From: a candidate division WOR-1 bacterium RIFCSPLOWO2_02_FULL_46_20
GTDB lineage: Bacteria > Margulisbacteria > WOR-1 > O2-12-FULL-45-9
Direction of reading: 5' to 3'
DNA length: 33,048 nucleotides
Assembly (NCBI GenBank): GCA_001771365.1
Contig: METP01000006.1
Location: forward strand, 1 to 33,048
Shown: positions 16,613-25,461 of the stretch, in pieces
How positions within the stretch are numbered: the first letter of the stretch is position 1
Layout of the letters: the number at the start of each line of letters is the position of its first letter
Notes under the pieces: generated by a model
Told to the model about the DNA's origin: nothing
The model's input: the letters and a program-made list of their open reading frames with translations, nothing else
Database searches by the model: none
Position numbers and translations under genes: made by a program

Positions 16613-17581
16613 TTAGCTCCGTATTTTTTCCAGCATATTGCCTTTAACTGCTTCGGTTGTTTCTCGAATGGCATTATTAATAGCCCGAGCCTTTGATCGG
16701 CCATGGGCTTTAAAAACAACTCCTGAAATACCAAGCAGGGGGGCTCCCCCATATTCATCATAAGTAAGTTTATTTCTTAGTTTAAATAGTGCTGGCAGTA
16801 GAAAAACTAAGCCAACTTTATTAAGTATCCCTTTGGAGAGGTCGCTTTTTAGCATCTGGAAAATTGAACCGGCCAGGCCTTCGGCAAATTTTAGAACCAA
16901 ATTTCCGACGAAGCCGTCACAAACTACGACATCTGCTTTTCCCTGCAGGATTTCTTTTGATTCTACATTGCCGATAAAGTTGATGCGGGCATTTTTGAGC
17001 AGAGACCAGGCTTCGCGGGTTAGTTCGTTGCCTTTTTCTTTTTCCTCGCCGATATTAAGCAGCCCAATGCGTGGGTTCTCTATATGAAAAACATGTTGAG
17101 CATAAGAGCTGCCCATGACAGCAAATTGTTCTAGGTGCTTTGGCTTGCAATCTACGTTTGCTCCAGCATCAAGCAGTAAAACTTTGCCGGAAGGCAGAGG
17201 AAAGCCGGCTGCAATAGCCGGCCGTTCAATGCCGGGGAGTCGGCCTAATTTGAACAGGGCTGCTGCCATCAAGGCTCCCGTATTGCCGGCAGAAACTATG
17301 GCGTCGGCATTACCTTCTTTAACCAAGTTGACGGCAACATTGATGGAGGCATCTTTTTTTTGTTTAACCGCTTGAGCGGGGGCCTCATCCATTTGGATAA
17401 CTTCAGAGGCGGAAACTACCGGCAACTTGGCTTTGGCTTTGCTTAATTCTCGATTAATCATATCTGGTTGCCCAACCAGAACGATTTCAACAGCCAACTC
17501 TCGGCTGGCCAGAACCGCACCCCTAACAACTTCGGCAGGAGCAAAATCACCGCCCATCGCGTCGACTGCGATCCTGATCAC
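16613..17581 (-). CDS. plsX: Phosphate acyltransferase PlsX
   Basis: 322 residues. Converts acyl-ACP to acyl-phosphate for PlsY, linking fatty-acid to phospholipid synthesis. Family signatures: MIRIAVDAMGGDFAP at the N-terminus, VSAGNTGALMA near 100-110, CDGFVGNLVLKFAEG near 220-234, and YDEYGGAPLLGISGVV near 274-289. Length is normal. It follows rpmF by 4 nt and precedes fabH by 4 nt, the widespread rpmF-plsX-fabH order. PlsX is a soluble, membrane-associated enzyme; no transmembrane segment is seen. Confidence 0.96.
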   Translation of the reverse strand: MIRIAVDAMGGDFAPAEVVRGAVLASRELAVEIVLVGQPDMINRELSKAKAKLPVVSASEVIQMDEAPAQAVKQKKDASINVAVNLVKEGNADAIVSAGNTGALMAAALFKLGRLPGIERPAIAAGFPLPSGKVLLLDAGANVDCKPKHLEQFAVMGSSYAQHVFHIENPRIGLLNIGEEKEKGNELTREAWSLLKNARINFIGNVESKEILQGKADVVVCDGFVGNLVLKFAEGLAGSIFQMLKSDLSKGILNKVGLVFLLPALFKLRNKLTYDEYGGAPLLGISGVVFKAHGRSKARAINNAIRETTEAVKGNMLEKIRS

Positions 17582-17585
17582 TTAC

Positions 17586-17792
17586 CTACCCCTTCTCTTT
17601 CTTGGCTTTTTTATCTTTTATTTTGATAACCGTGCGGCCTTTATAGGTTCCGCAGGAGAGGCAGGCGTGGTGAGGTAGGTTGGCGGTACCGCAAGAGGGG
17701 CATTTGCTTAGATTTTTCTCTTTGAGCCGATAATTAGAAGCTCTTCTTTTTCCCTGTCTAACATTTGAATGTCTTTTTTTTGGTTGGGGCAT
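17586..17792 (-). CDS. rpmF: 50S ribosomal protein L32
   Basis: 68 residues with the start MPQPKKRHSNVRQGKRRAS, the usual L32 N-terminus. The ATG at 17792 has GGAGAAGAG upstream; an in-frame ATG at 17825 would add an arginine-rich 11-residue extension and is rejected. Two CxxC pairs (CPSCG and CLSCG) make the zinc-binding form of L32. First gene of the transcription unit with plsX, fabH and acd, served by a near-consensus promoter and a leader of roughly 100 nt. The leader is long for a gene of this size and could host regulation, but I recognise no known element there. Confidence 0.95.
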   Translation of the reverse strand: MPQPKKRHSNVRQGKRRASNYRLKEKNLSKCPSCGTANLPHHACLSCGTYKGRTVIKIKDKKAKKEKG

Positions 17793-17901
17793 TTTTACTC
17801 TTCTCCTTCGCATTCTGGCGTGCATAACGGCTTTGCCGGCAGCGCCAGTATAAACTCTTGTCTCAACAATTTAGTAAGGTCAATCTTCACAGCAACGGCT
17901 A

Positions 17902-17930
17902 ATTATACGGGATTTTGGAGAATGAGTCAA
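17902..17930 (-). promoter_or_regulatory. Strong sigma-70-type promoter for rpmF-plsX-fabH-acd
   Basis: On the minus strand, TTGACT (17925-17930), 17-bp spacer, TATAAT (17902-17907). The -35 box overlaps the last codons of the xerC/D gene, so this promoter separates the recombinase from the ribosomal/lipid operon. It predicts a leader of about 100 nt before rpmF. Confidence 0.8.
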
Positions 17931-18802
17931 CGAGAAGCGCGGGGATGTGCCGAATCATAGACCTCTTTTAGCCGTTCTTTGGTGATGTGGGTGTAAACTT
18001 GAGTGGTTGAAAGTGAGACGTGGCCTAAGAGCTCTTGAACCATCCTTAAATCTGCTCCGCCGGACAAAAGGTGGGTAGCAAAGGAGTGGCGCAGAGTGTG
18101 GGGGGTGACTTTTTTGGCGATGCCTGCTTTTTTAGTGTGCTGGATAATCGCTCGCTCCACTGAACGGGCAGTTAAACGGCTCCCCCGATGGTTGATAAAG
18201 AGGGCAGAACTCTTTTGTCTGCTGATAAGTTTAGGCCTTCCCTCACCTATATAATGATGTAAGGCCTTCTTGGCATGAGAGCCAAATAAGACAATCCGTT
18301 CTTTAGAGCCTTTACCTAAAACCTTAATTTCTCCCTCATCAAAATCAATGTCATTAATGTTCATCCTGACAATTTCCGCTACGCGCAGGCCGGTGCCATA
18401 AATAACCTCAAGAATGGCTTGATCTCGAATTCCTTTTGGTGATTTTTGGTCCGGAGTATTTAATAAAGAGATAAGTTCTTCCGGGTAAAGAAAATTTGGC
18501 AATTTTTTGGGCAGTTTTGGAGTTAATAGATTTTCAAAAGGGTTTTGCAGAGCCAGTTTTTCGCGCATCAGAAATCGGTAAAAAGAACGAGACGAAGAAA
18601 GTTTTCTGGCAATGGAGCGACGGGAATATCTCTTCTTTTCCAGCGCTAAAAGATATTCCCGGGCGGCCGAACGATCGGGTTTTCTGTCGGACAAAAAACT
18701 TATCAGGAATTTTATGTCGCGCGCATAATTGCTAAGAGTATGCTTGGAATAATTACGCTCGGTTTTTAGGTAGGAAATATATTTTTCGAGGCTAGAGCCC
18801 AT
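17927..18802 (-). CDS. Tyrosine recombinase XerC/XerD type
   Basis: 291 residues. The N-terminal SAM-like DNA-binding domain (EKYISYLKTERNYSKHTLSNYARDI) spans ~1-90. The C-terminal catalytic domain has Arg140 (GTGLRVAEI), Lys164 (GKGSKER), His235 and Arg238 (HTLRHSFATHLL), His261 (LLGHVSLSTTQVYTH) and nucleophile Tyr270. Length and motifs fit the chromosome-dimer-resolving XerC/XerD group better than phage integrases. Which of the two it is cannot be decided here, and no dif-like site was recognised in the window. Its start overlaps the end of the M15 peptidase gene by 11 nt, so both are probably co-transcribed. Confidence 0.9.
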   Translation of the reverse strand: MGSSLEKYISYLKTERNYSKHTLSNYARDIKFLISFLSDRKPDRSAAREYLLALEKKRYSRRSIARKLSSSRSFYRFLMREKLALQNPFENLLTPKLPKKLPNFLYPEELISLLNTPDQKSPKGIRDQAILEVIYGTGLRVAEIVRMNINDIDFDEGEIKVLGKGSKERIVLFGSHAKKALHHYIGEGRPKLISRQKSSALFINHRGSRLTARSVERAIIQHTKKAGIAKKVTPHTLRHSFATHLLSGGADLRMVQELLGHVSLSTTQVYTHITKERLKEVYDSAHPRASR

Positions 18803-19217
18803 ATTTGGTTTTTTTGTCGGCAGTTAGCGGGTAATAATCATTGCCTTCTTTGACAAATCTAACCGGGTCGCCAGGACGGGTATCAACGTGAATAAAGTTT
18901 TCTTTGGGATAAAGGCCGATGCCGCGCAGCTCCGGGACTGTTTCCGCATATTTAAACAGTTCCTGAATGGAAACTCCGTCGACGGCAATGTGAGCCGCTT
19001 TGCCTCTGGTGTGAAAACTCCTTTTTGATGTTTTTTTCAATTTTTCATAGTAAGCGTCGCACCAATAAGCAGAGAGAATCTGAGCCCTTTTTCTAAAATG
19101 TGTGCCGATTTGCTCTAAGGCTCCGACCAGCCCCAGGTGCACTTTATACTCGCCCCTGCATTCAGGGCAAAGACAGGCAAAGTCTTTGTTGTTATAGTGT
19201 TCACTTAAGTTGGTCAT
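18792..19217 (-). CDS. Peptidase M15-like protein (D-Ala-D-Ala carboxypeptidase-type fold)
   Basis: 141 residues with ATG 19217. The frame extends to a TTG at 19253, which would lie in the divergent promoter region and is rejected. The sequence has LSEHYNNKDFACLCPEC near the start, SFHTRGKAAHIAVDG near 86-100, and GIGLYPKENFIHVDTRPG near 115-132. This is the HxxGxAxD...HvD pattern of zinc-binding M15A/YcbK-like peptidases that cleave peptidoglycan stem peptides. In the first motif the position usually Asp is within HIAVDG, so zinc ligands would be His87, Asp99 or a neighbour, and His near 125. No signal peptide is evident, which is odd for a cell-wall enzyme. The -10 box lies only 7 nt before the ATG and no Shine-Dalgarno is seen. 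Family assignment is good; activity is uncertain. Confidence 0.75.
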   Translation of the reverse strand: MTNLSEHYNNKDFACLCPECRGEYKVHLGLVGALEQIGTHFRKRAQILSAYWCDAYYEKLKKTSKRSFHTRGKAAHIAVDGVSIQELFKYAETVPELRGIGLYPKENFIHVDTRPGDPVRFVKEGNDYYPLTADKKTKYGL

Positions 19218-19224
19218 CAAAATA

Positions 19225-19253
19225 ATTATATCTGCTTTATCTTGACAAAGCAA
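19225..19253 (-). promoter_or_regulatory. Putative promoter of the M15 peptidase-xer operon
   Basis: On the minus strand, TTGCTT (19248-19253), 17-bp spacer, TATAAT (19225-19230), which ends 7 nt before the ATG at 19217. Transcription would start at or next to the start codon. Its -35 abuts the -35 of the divergent metK promoter. Confidence 0.55.
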
Positions 19254-19270
19254 ATATTCTTGTTTATAAT
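19242..19270 (+). promoter_or_regulatory. Consensus sigma-70 promoter of metK
   Basis: TTGACA (19242-19247), exactly 17 bp, TATAAT (19265-19270): both hexamers and spacing are consensus. It predicts a leader of about 65 nt before metK. Back-to-back with the promoter of the M15 peptidase gene. Confidence 0.87.
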
Positions 19271-19341
19271 TACTACATAGTTTAATACAGGGTGAAGTTC
19301 ATTTGGAATTCCAGTCCGCTCGTATGAGGGAGGAGAAAAAA

Positions 19342-20532
19342 ATGAAAAAGACACGTTTGTTTACCTCGGAATCTGTCACCGAAGGCCACCCCGATAAAGT
19401 CTGCGACCAGGTTTCTGACGCTATCCTGGATGAAATAATGGCGGATGATCCTCTGGGACGTGTGGCTGTAGAAACGTTGGTAACCAATGGCACCTGTGTT
19501 GTTGCGGGGGAGGTTACCACCGGTTGCTATGTTGATATTCCAAAAGTTGTTCGGCAAACAATTAAAGAGATCGGCTATACTCGAGCCAAATATGGTTTTG
19601 ACTATGAAACCTGTGGATTGCTGGTGGCCATCCAGCAGCAGTCTAAAGATATCGCCCGAGGGGTTGATAAGGCACTTGAAATCAGGGGGGGTGAAGTTGT
19701 AAAAGAAGACCTGGAAGGGTTGGGGGCCGGAGATCAGGGATTAATGTTTGGTTTTGCTTGTGATGAGACTGAAGAATTAATGCCCCTGCCAATCAGCTTG
19801 TCGCATAAGTTAACCAAAAAATTGGCTGAAGTGCGCAAGACAGGAGAGCTTTCTTACCTTAGGCCTGATGGAAAATCGCAGGTAACCATTGAGTATGAAG
19901 GGAACAAACCAGTTCGTGTTCATACGGTTTTAATAGCCGCTCAACATGGCCCGGATGTTAAAATGGAGCAAATCACCTCAGATATTATTGAAAGGGTCAT
20001 TATCCCCATGTTGCCAAACTCATTGGTTGACGATAATATAAAGTATTATGTCAACCCAACCGGCCGCTTTGTTATTGGTGGACCTCAAGGTGATACTGGC
20101 GTGACCGGCAGAAAGATAATTGTTGATACTTATGGCGGATATTCACGCCATGGCGGTGGTGCTTTTTCCGGTAAGGATCCCACAAAGGTAGATCGCTCTG
20201 GTACCTATGCCGCCCGCTGGGTTGCTAAAAATATTGTGGCTGCGGGCTTAGCCTCAAAGTGTGAGGTTCAGTTGGCTTATGCTATTGGGATCGCTCATCC
20301 GCTTTCGATAATGGTTGATACTTTCGGCACCGGTAAAATTGATGAAGCAAAAATATCTGCGTTGATTGACGAAGTTTTTGACCTGCGGCCCGGGCTGATA
20401 ATTAAACATCTTGATCTGCGCCGACCGCTTTACAAGCAGGTGGCGTCTTATGGCCACTTTGGCAGGTTGGATCTCGATCTACCTTGGGAAAAAACAGATA
20501 AAGCTGCGGAGTTAAAAAAGAAAGCCGGCTGA
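19342..20532 (+). CDS. metK: S-adenosylmethionine synthase
   Basis: 396 residues with ATG 19342, preceded by AGGGAGGAG at an ideal distance; the open frame begins earlier at a TTG (19303) that is not used. Makes SAM from methionine and ATP in the cytoplasm. Motifs: [15 protein letters not shown] (8-23, with ATP-contacting His16 and Asp18), [10 protein letters not shown] (128-137), and [16 protein letters not shown] (271-286, phosphate loop). Length is typical. Monocistronic: the next gene is convergent with only 7 nt between stops. No SAM riboswitch fold is recognisable in the 65-nt leader, which is too short for SAM-I. Confidence 0.97.
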   Translation: MKKTRLFTSESVTEGHPDKVCDQVSDAILDEIMADDPLGRVAVETLVTNGTCVVAGEVTTGCYVDIPKVVRQTIKEIGYTRAKYGFDYETCGLLVAIQQQSKDIARGVDKALEIRGGEVVKEDLEGLGAGDQGLMFGFACDETEELMPLPISLSHKLTKKLAEVRKTGELSYLRPDGKSQVTIEYEGNKPVRVHTVLIAAQHGPDVKMEQITSDIIERVIIPMLPNSLVDDNIKYYVNPTGRFVIGGPQGDTGVTGRKIIVDTYGGYSRHGGGAFSGKDPTKVDRSGTYAARWVAKNIVAAGLASKCEVQLAYAIGIAHPLSIMVDTFGTGKIDEAKISALIDEVFDLRPGLIIKHLDLRRPLYKQVASYGHFGRLDLDLPWEKTDKAAELKKKAG

Positions 20533-20539
20533 TCGTAAG

Positions 20540-23215
20540 CTAATAAATAAGATAGCTTTGGGCCTGAAGTGCTCTGCCGCCATTTGAGTAGTCTTCCCAG
20601 AAGAGGTAAAGGCGATTGTTGTTTATATCGCTTATAATCTGTGGGACTCTGGCTCCATCTCTAGTCTGATTTTTAATTCCGTTTGCGCCCCAGAGCGCCA
20701 GTCCCTGGCTGCTTAATTGTTGCATAAAAACCTCATAATAGTTGCCGCTGCGGTAATCTTCCCAGGCAATAATTGCGCTGCCATTTTTCCAGGAGGCAGC
20801 TTGAAGCGCATACTGTGTGTGAGGAATTAAAGCCACGGGTACCCCGTCTTTTTGCCAGAGAAGTTTTCCTTGTGGCGAAAAAGCGGCGGCATAGATGTCC
20901 CAGTTACCGTAGCGATAATCTTCCCAGGCTATGATTCCGTTGTTGCCGAATTGGCCATTTTGTTGAGTACGGCTTAGTTGATTGATGGGGATGCCATCTG
21001 AGGCCCAGAGAGAGCGCCCTTTTTTGTCCAAGCGTTGGGCATAAATGTCGTAGCTGCCTCCCGCCTTATCTGTCCAGGCAATAATTGATCCTCCAGCACC
21101 ATCCCCGATAATTTTAGGGGCACGCTGAACATCAGGCGCAGCGCATATTTTTTCCGCCGTTTCTTTCCAGACAACATGTCCATTTGCGGCAATCCTCTGG
21201 GCGTAAATATCCGGGTTTCTGTTGCTGCTGCGATAGTCTGTCCAGGCCAGAATGGCACCTTTTTGGCCATCGGAAATCATGGTGATGTCCGTTTGATCCC
21301 CATTGGCAGAGATAACTACTTTACCTTTTTCATACCAGACCAGCGTCCCTTTCGCAGATACCCTCTGAGCATATATGTCCTGCAGGCTTAAAACATCACG
21401 GTTATCTTCCCAGGCAATAATTGCGCCACCAGCGCCATCGGAGACCATGAGCGGTTTGGTTTGTGAAGACTTAACATTTACGACGGAGAGAGTGCCGGCC
21501 CAAACCTTTTCGCCGCTAGAGCTTAGGTGCTGGGCTTGAATAGAAGGAAAATCTTTATTGCTGTTCTCTTGCCAGCAGATGATCGCTCCACCTGCTCCAT
21601 CTGCAACAATTTGAGGGTTGGATTGATTAGCTGAAACCTTCGCAACTGCGATGCCATTGGAACCCCACGATAGATTTCCTGACACATCTATTTTTTGCGC
21701 GTAAATATTAAAATAGCCGGAGCGGGCATCTTCGAAAACGACAACGATGCTTCCATTTTTACTAAGCGCCAACTGGGCATTTTGTTGAATAACAGAACCC
21801 TGGGCGGAACATATGGTGACCTCTGCTGCGTTCCAAATGGGGGCTCCGTTAGCTGAGAGTGCCTGCGCAAAAATATCGTTGTTGCCAGATCGACTGTCCT
21901 CCCAGGCAATAACTACGTTGCCCTGAGGCGTGCCAACGGCCGCAGCTGATTTTTGGGATTCTCGTGCCGCGACAATTGGCATGTCGTTTTCCCAAAGGGT
22001 TGTTCCCACGCCATTTATTTTTTTAGCGTAGAGGTCAATGCTGCCTGATCGATCGTCTTCCCAGATAATAATCCAGGAGTTACTTGCCCCGCTTAGGATT
22101 CTGGGATTTTCTTGCGTGCCGTGCGCTTTAACTATTGGTTTCCCGTTGTCCTGCCAGGCAATGCTCCCATTTCTATAAATTCTTTGGCCGTAAATATCAC
22201 TTTTTATTTCACGTTGATCAGTCCAGACAATAATCGCGCCATCTTCTCCATCGGATGAAAGCTTTGGGTGTTCCTGAGCGTAAGGGAATGAACAGGCAGA
22301 AATCCCGTCGGCACCCCAAAGAAACTTGCCGTTGGCCTCTATCTTTTGGGCGTAAATGTCCTGATTGCCTGAGCGTGAATCTTGCCAGGTGATGATCACT
22401 CCATCAGCCACATTTAGGATGTCCGGGTTCTCTTGATTGTTGGGAGCGGAACAAACCGTCAGGCCATCTTTCCCCCAAAGAGTATTCCCAGAAGAATCAA
22501 TCCGTTGCGCATAGATGTTGTTGTCCGAGGAGCTTGCTCTGCCGTCAGTCCAGGCAATGTACGCTCCGCCGGCATTGTCGCCGACAATTCGTGGATACCA
22601 TTGGGTACCAGAAGCGGTTGAAATTGGCACGCCGTCTGCTGGCCAGAGAGTGGTGCCGCCGGCATTAATTCTTTGGGCATAAATGTCTTCTCCGGTACCG
22701 CCGCGATAATCATGCCAGGCGATGATTGCCCCTCCGCTCCCGTCAGAAATTATTTGTGGAGCAAATTGACCAGCTGTTGCGGAACAAACTACCGCACCAT
22801 TTTTTCCCCATAAAGCGGTGCCGGCATAATTTATATGCTGGGCATGAATGTCTGAGTTTTCGTTAGTATAATCCTGCCAGACAATAATGGCTCCGCCTGC
22901 CCCATCGCTGGTTATTTCAGGAAAATTTTGGTTGCCGGAAGAAAGACAAGCGGCAAGACCGTTTTGAGCCCACACCGGGCTGCCGGAACTGTTAATTTTT
23001 TGCACATAAATGTCGAAGTATCCGGCGCGCCCGTCTTCCCAGGCAATAATATTACCGCCGTAGTCATCGTTAATAATTTTTGGGTTTTGTTGTGTGGCGT
23101 TACCCTGAGTGTCGTTAACCACTGTGCCGTAGGTGGACCAGAGAGGTTTAGGCGCATTTTCTGCATAGATAGGACTGGTCAGTAACAGGAAAATTAAAAT
23201 GTAAATGGTTTTCAT
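20540..23215 (-). CDS. Secreted repeat protein, 16 WEDxR..DIYAQ repeats, probable beta-propeller
   Basis: 891 residues. A signal peptide (MKTIYILIFLLLTSPIYA) is followed by 16 repeats of about 50 residues. The repeat pattern is GGAIIAW(E/Q/T)D.R.G..DIYAQ(R/K)I...G...W...G, then a variable C/A-rich linker ending in ...P.I..DG. The last repeat is shortened and ends the protein. Each unit looks like one four-stranded blade, so one or two propellers are plausible; that is inference. No catalytic motif or C-terminal sorting domain is visible. The ATG overlaps the TGA of the upstream SMC gene (ATGA), so it should be co-transcribed with it although the two functions have no known link. Frequent acidic D/E-D-R motifs could bind cations. 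Function unknown; extracytoplasmic location is likely. Confidence 0.85.
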   Translation of the reverse strand: MKTIYILIFLLLTSPIYAENAPKPLWSTYGTVVNDTQGNATQQNPKIINDDYGGNIIAWEDGRAGYFDIYVQKINSSGSPVWAQNGLAACLSSGNQNFPEITSDGAGGAIIVWQDYTNENSDIHAQHINYAGTALWGKNGAVVCSATAGQFAPQIISDGSGGAIIAWHDYRGGTGEDIYAQRINAGGTTLWPADGVPISTASGTQWYPRIVGDNAGGAYIAWTDGRASSSDNNIYAQRIDSSGNTLWGKDGLTVCSAPNNQENPDILNVADGVIITWQDSRSGNQDIYAQKIEANGKFLWGADGISACSFPYAQEHPKLSSDGEDGAIIVWTDQREIKSDIYGQRIYRNGSIAWQDNGKPIVKAHGTQENPRILSGASNSWIIIWEDDRSGSIDLYAKKINGVGTTLWENDMPIVAARESQKSAAAVGTPQGNVVIAWEDSRSGNNDIFAQALSANGAPIWNAAEVTICSAQGSVIQQNAQLALSKNGSIVVVFEDARSGYFNIYAQKIDVSGNLSWGSNGIAVAKVSANQSNPQIVADGAGGAIICWQENSNKDFPSIQAQHLSSSGEKVWAGTLSVVNVKSSQTKPLMVSDGAGGAIIAWEDNRDVLSLQDIYAQRVSAKGTLVWYEKGKVVISANGDQTDITMISDGQKGAILAWTDYRSSNRNPDIYAQRIAANGHVVWKETAEKICAAPDVQRAPKIIGDGAGGSIIAWTDKAGGSYDIYAQRLDKKGRSLWASDGIPINQLSRTQQNGQFGNNGIIAWEDYRYGNWDIYAAAFSPQGKLLWQKDGVPVALIPHTQYALQAASWKNGSAIIAWEDYRSGNYYEVFMQQLSSQGLALWGANGIKNQTRDGARVPQIISDINNNRLYLFWEDYSNGGRALQAQSYLIY

Positions 23216-25452
23216 GCGGCAACTCCCGCTAATTTCATGGAGATTACCTTTGAAACCCCGGCATCTTCCATGGTTACCCCATAGATGTTGTCTGCTACAG
23301 CCATAGTGCGTTTATTGTGGGTAATGACAATGATTTGGCTGTGTTGAGAAAAGGTTTCAAGCATTTCCGTAAAACGGCCGATGTTGGCGTCATCCAGGGC
23401 AGCGTCAACTTCGTCCAGGAAAACGAATGGGCTGGGCCGTATTTTTAAGAGGGAAAATAGAATCGCGATGGCGGAAAGGGCCCTTTCTCCTCCGGAAAGC
23501 AATGGCAGGGGGAGCCATTTTCGTCCCGAAGGCCTGACGGAAATATCAATGCTGGCATCCAGCGAAGAGACGCCTGGAGAAAGCGTGATCTTGGCTTCCC
23601 CTCCGACAAAAAGCCTGGAGAAAGTTTCAGAGAAAATGGTTGAGAGTTGTCGCATGGTTTGCATAAATGTTTCCTCCGCTTTTAAATCGAACTCGGTGAT
23701 CAGGCTCCTTAAATTCTCGCGAGCAGAATTTAAATCCGCCAGCTGGGTTTCAACAAAAGAAAGGCGTTCTTTTTCTTTTTCAAATTCTTCAATGGCTAAA
23801 AGATTTACCGGTTCAAGCGAACGGAGAATTAGCTTGCCTTCTTCGATCTCTGCTTTAGCTTTCGAAACGTTTTTTATTTCTTGAGGCAGTTCTGACAGCT
23901 CTTCCAGGCTAAGATTATAATCCAGAGATAGTCTGTCACGGATAGCGGTCATTTCCCCCTCTAATTTTGCTAAGGCAATTTTCAGGGAGATCCCTTCATC
24001 CTGGGTCTGGCGCTCAATCTTGTCTTCGCTGCGAATTTTTTCTTCTAAGGCTGCAATTTGGTTTGATAAGGCTTCTTTGGCCTGTTTTTTTTGGGACAGC
24101 AGGGTAAGCGTTTCCCGTTTGTTTTTAGCTTCTTCGTTTTTGGTGTTTAGATTATTGAGCTGGCTGCGGTGAGCGTCCAGGGCAAATCTATTTCTTTCTT
24201 TTTCCTGGTCGATCTTTTTGACTTCTTCTTCCAGCATCTCTCGTTTTAGTTTGTAGGCTTCTTCTTTTTCATTGGACCGACCAAGACTAAGGCTAATCAC
24301 CGAGTGCTTGCCAAAAGAGGCTAAAATTAAAGCCAATGATTCGATTAATTGAGACAATTGTTTAATTATGTCTTCCAGTAGTGAGGCAAGGGGGGTGCCG
24401 GTTAAGTCGAAGCCGGGCTTGGTTTGTTTCAGCTCTTGTTTTATCGCAGCGATTTTTCCTAAAATATCACGAGCTTTTTTTCCCAGGTCAGCAGCAACAC
24501 TTTCTTCTCTTCTTACCTCTCCTTCCGTGAAGCGACGGTCCAGCTCAATGTCGCGCAAACGGTCTTTTTCTTCGTCAAGCTTAACTAGCGTTTCGTCTAT
24601 CTCAACCCCCAGGTCCCTGAGTAGTATTTTTAAGGAGGTTAATTCTTCAAGGTCTTTCTCTTCGGTTTCTTTTTTAGCAGAGCTTTCCCGTTTAACTTTT
24701 TCTAATTCGGTAAATAGGTCTTTTTGCCTTTCAAGAATATTGGCCAGTAGCCGCTTGCTGAGGCCGAGGTCAAGCTCTTTGACCAGGGCTTGAACCTCAA
24801 GGTATCGCTTGGCTCGTTTGGCTTGGCCTTCCAGCGTGATAATGTGTTCGTTGACCTCAATTTTAAGATCGCTAATGCGCAGGATATTTTGTTCCGCGGA
24901 GATGAGTTTTTTCTCCGCGGATAATTTTCTTGTTTTATATTTGTTGATGCCCGCTGCTTCTTCAAAAACGGCGCGTCTTTCTTCGCCTTTGCTGGAGAGT
25001 ATCGCGTCTACCTGGCCTTGAGTGATTATGGAGTAAGTCCCTTCACCCAGGCCAGTGTCCGAGAGCAGCTCTTTGATGTCTTTTAGGCGGCATTGATTTT
25101 TGTTAATAAAAAATTCACTCTCACCCTCGCGGAAAGTACGGCGCTTAATGGCGACCTCAGAAAAGGGCAAAGCAAATTTATTTGAGGAATTGTTAAAAAC
25201 CATAGCGACTTCAGCCAGGGAAAGTGGTTTTCTAGAAGCGGTACCGGCAAAAATAATATCTGAAAGATTTGCGACTCTTAGATCTCTCGGATTGTCTTCA
25301 CCCAGGGCCCAGCGAGTTGCATCCAGCAGGTTGCTCTTACCGCAGCCGTTGGGGCCAACGATAGCCGTGATGCGAGCCTCTTCTGGGAATTCAATCTGCG
25401 TTTGGTCGGCAAAGGTTTTGAAGCCCCTAAGAATCAAAGATTTTAGAAACAT
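23212..25452 (-). CDS. smc: Short SMC-family ATPase apparently lacking the hinge
   Basis: 746 residues with ATG 25452 (start MFLKSLILRGFKTFAD, as in SMC); the frame runs back to 25491 but the extra residues are not SMC-like. The head is complete: Walker A GPNGCGKS (33-40), Q-loop TQGQVDAIL, signature LLSGGERALSA (~651-661), Walker B FVFLDEVDAALDD (676-688) and H-loop VITHNKRTMA. Canonical SMC has about 1150-1190 residues with long coiled coils meeting at a ~170-residue hinge. Here the coils are about 185 and 150 residues, and between them (~346-395) there is only a short linker plus a hydrophobic helix (PLASLLEDII..LALILASFG), with no hinge-like sequence. The frame is continuous, so no frameshift is needed. 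Chromosome organisation is the family role, but dimerisation by a hinge is doubtful. No scpA/scpB in the window. The stop overlaps the next gene (ATGA). Confidence 0.88.
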   Translation of the reverse strand: MFLKSLILRGFKTFADQTQIEFPEEARITAIVGPNGCGKSNLLDATRWALGEDNPRDLRVANLSDIIFAGTASRKPLSLAEVAMVFNNSSNKFALPFSEVAIKRRTFREGESEFFINKNQCRLKDIKELLSDTGLGEGTYSIITQGQVDAILSSKGEERRAVFEEAAGINKYKTRKLSAEKKLISAEQNILRISDLKIEVNEHIITLEGQAKRAKRYLEVQALVKELDLGLSKRLLANILERQKDLFTELEKVKRESSAKKETEEKDLEELTSLKILLRDLGVEIDETLVKLDEEKDRLRDIELDRRFTEGEVRREESVAADLGKKARDILGKIAAIKQELKQTKPGFDLTGTPLASLLEDIIKQLSQLIESLALILASFGKHSVISLSLGRSNEKEEAYKLKREMLEEEVKKIDQEKERNRFALDAHRSQLNNLNTKNEEAKNKRETLTLLSQKKQAKEALSNQIAALEEKIRSEDKIERQTQDEGISLKIALAKLEGEMTAIRDRLSLDYNLSLEELSELPQEIKNVSKAKAEIEEGKLILRSLEPVNLLAIEEFEKEKERLSFVETQLADLNSARENLRSLITEFDLKAEETFMQTMRQLSTIFSETFSRLFVGGEAKITLSPGVSSLDASIDISVRPSGRKWLPLPLLSGGERALSAIAILFSLLKIRPSPFVFLDEVDAALDDANIGRFTEMLETFSQHSQIIVITHNKRTMAVADNIYGVTMEDAGVSKVISMKLAGVAA

Positions 25453-25461
25453 CTTAATTAA

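Noticed and set aside
15640-16761. Long form of FabH with 51 extra N-terminal residues
   Set aside because: The extension overlaps plsX in another frame and precedes the perfectly conserved FabH N-terminus at 16608.
17793-17901. Possible regulatory RNA element in the ~100-nt rpmF leader
   Set aside because: A GCCGGC-type stem can be drawn but nothing matches a known leader; not enough to list as a feature.
19271-19341. Possible SAM riboswitch in the metK leader
   Set aside because: The leader is about 65 nt and shows no SAM-I, SAM-II or SAM-IV type pairing that I can trace; it has a plain strong Shine-Dalgarno.
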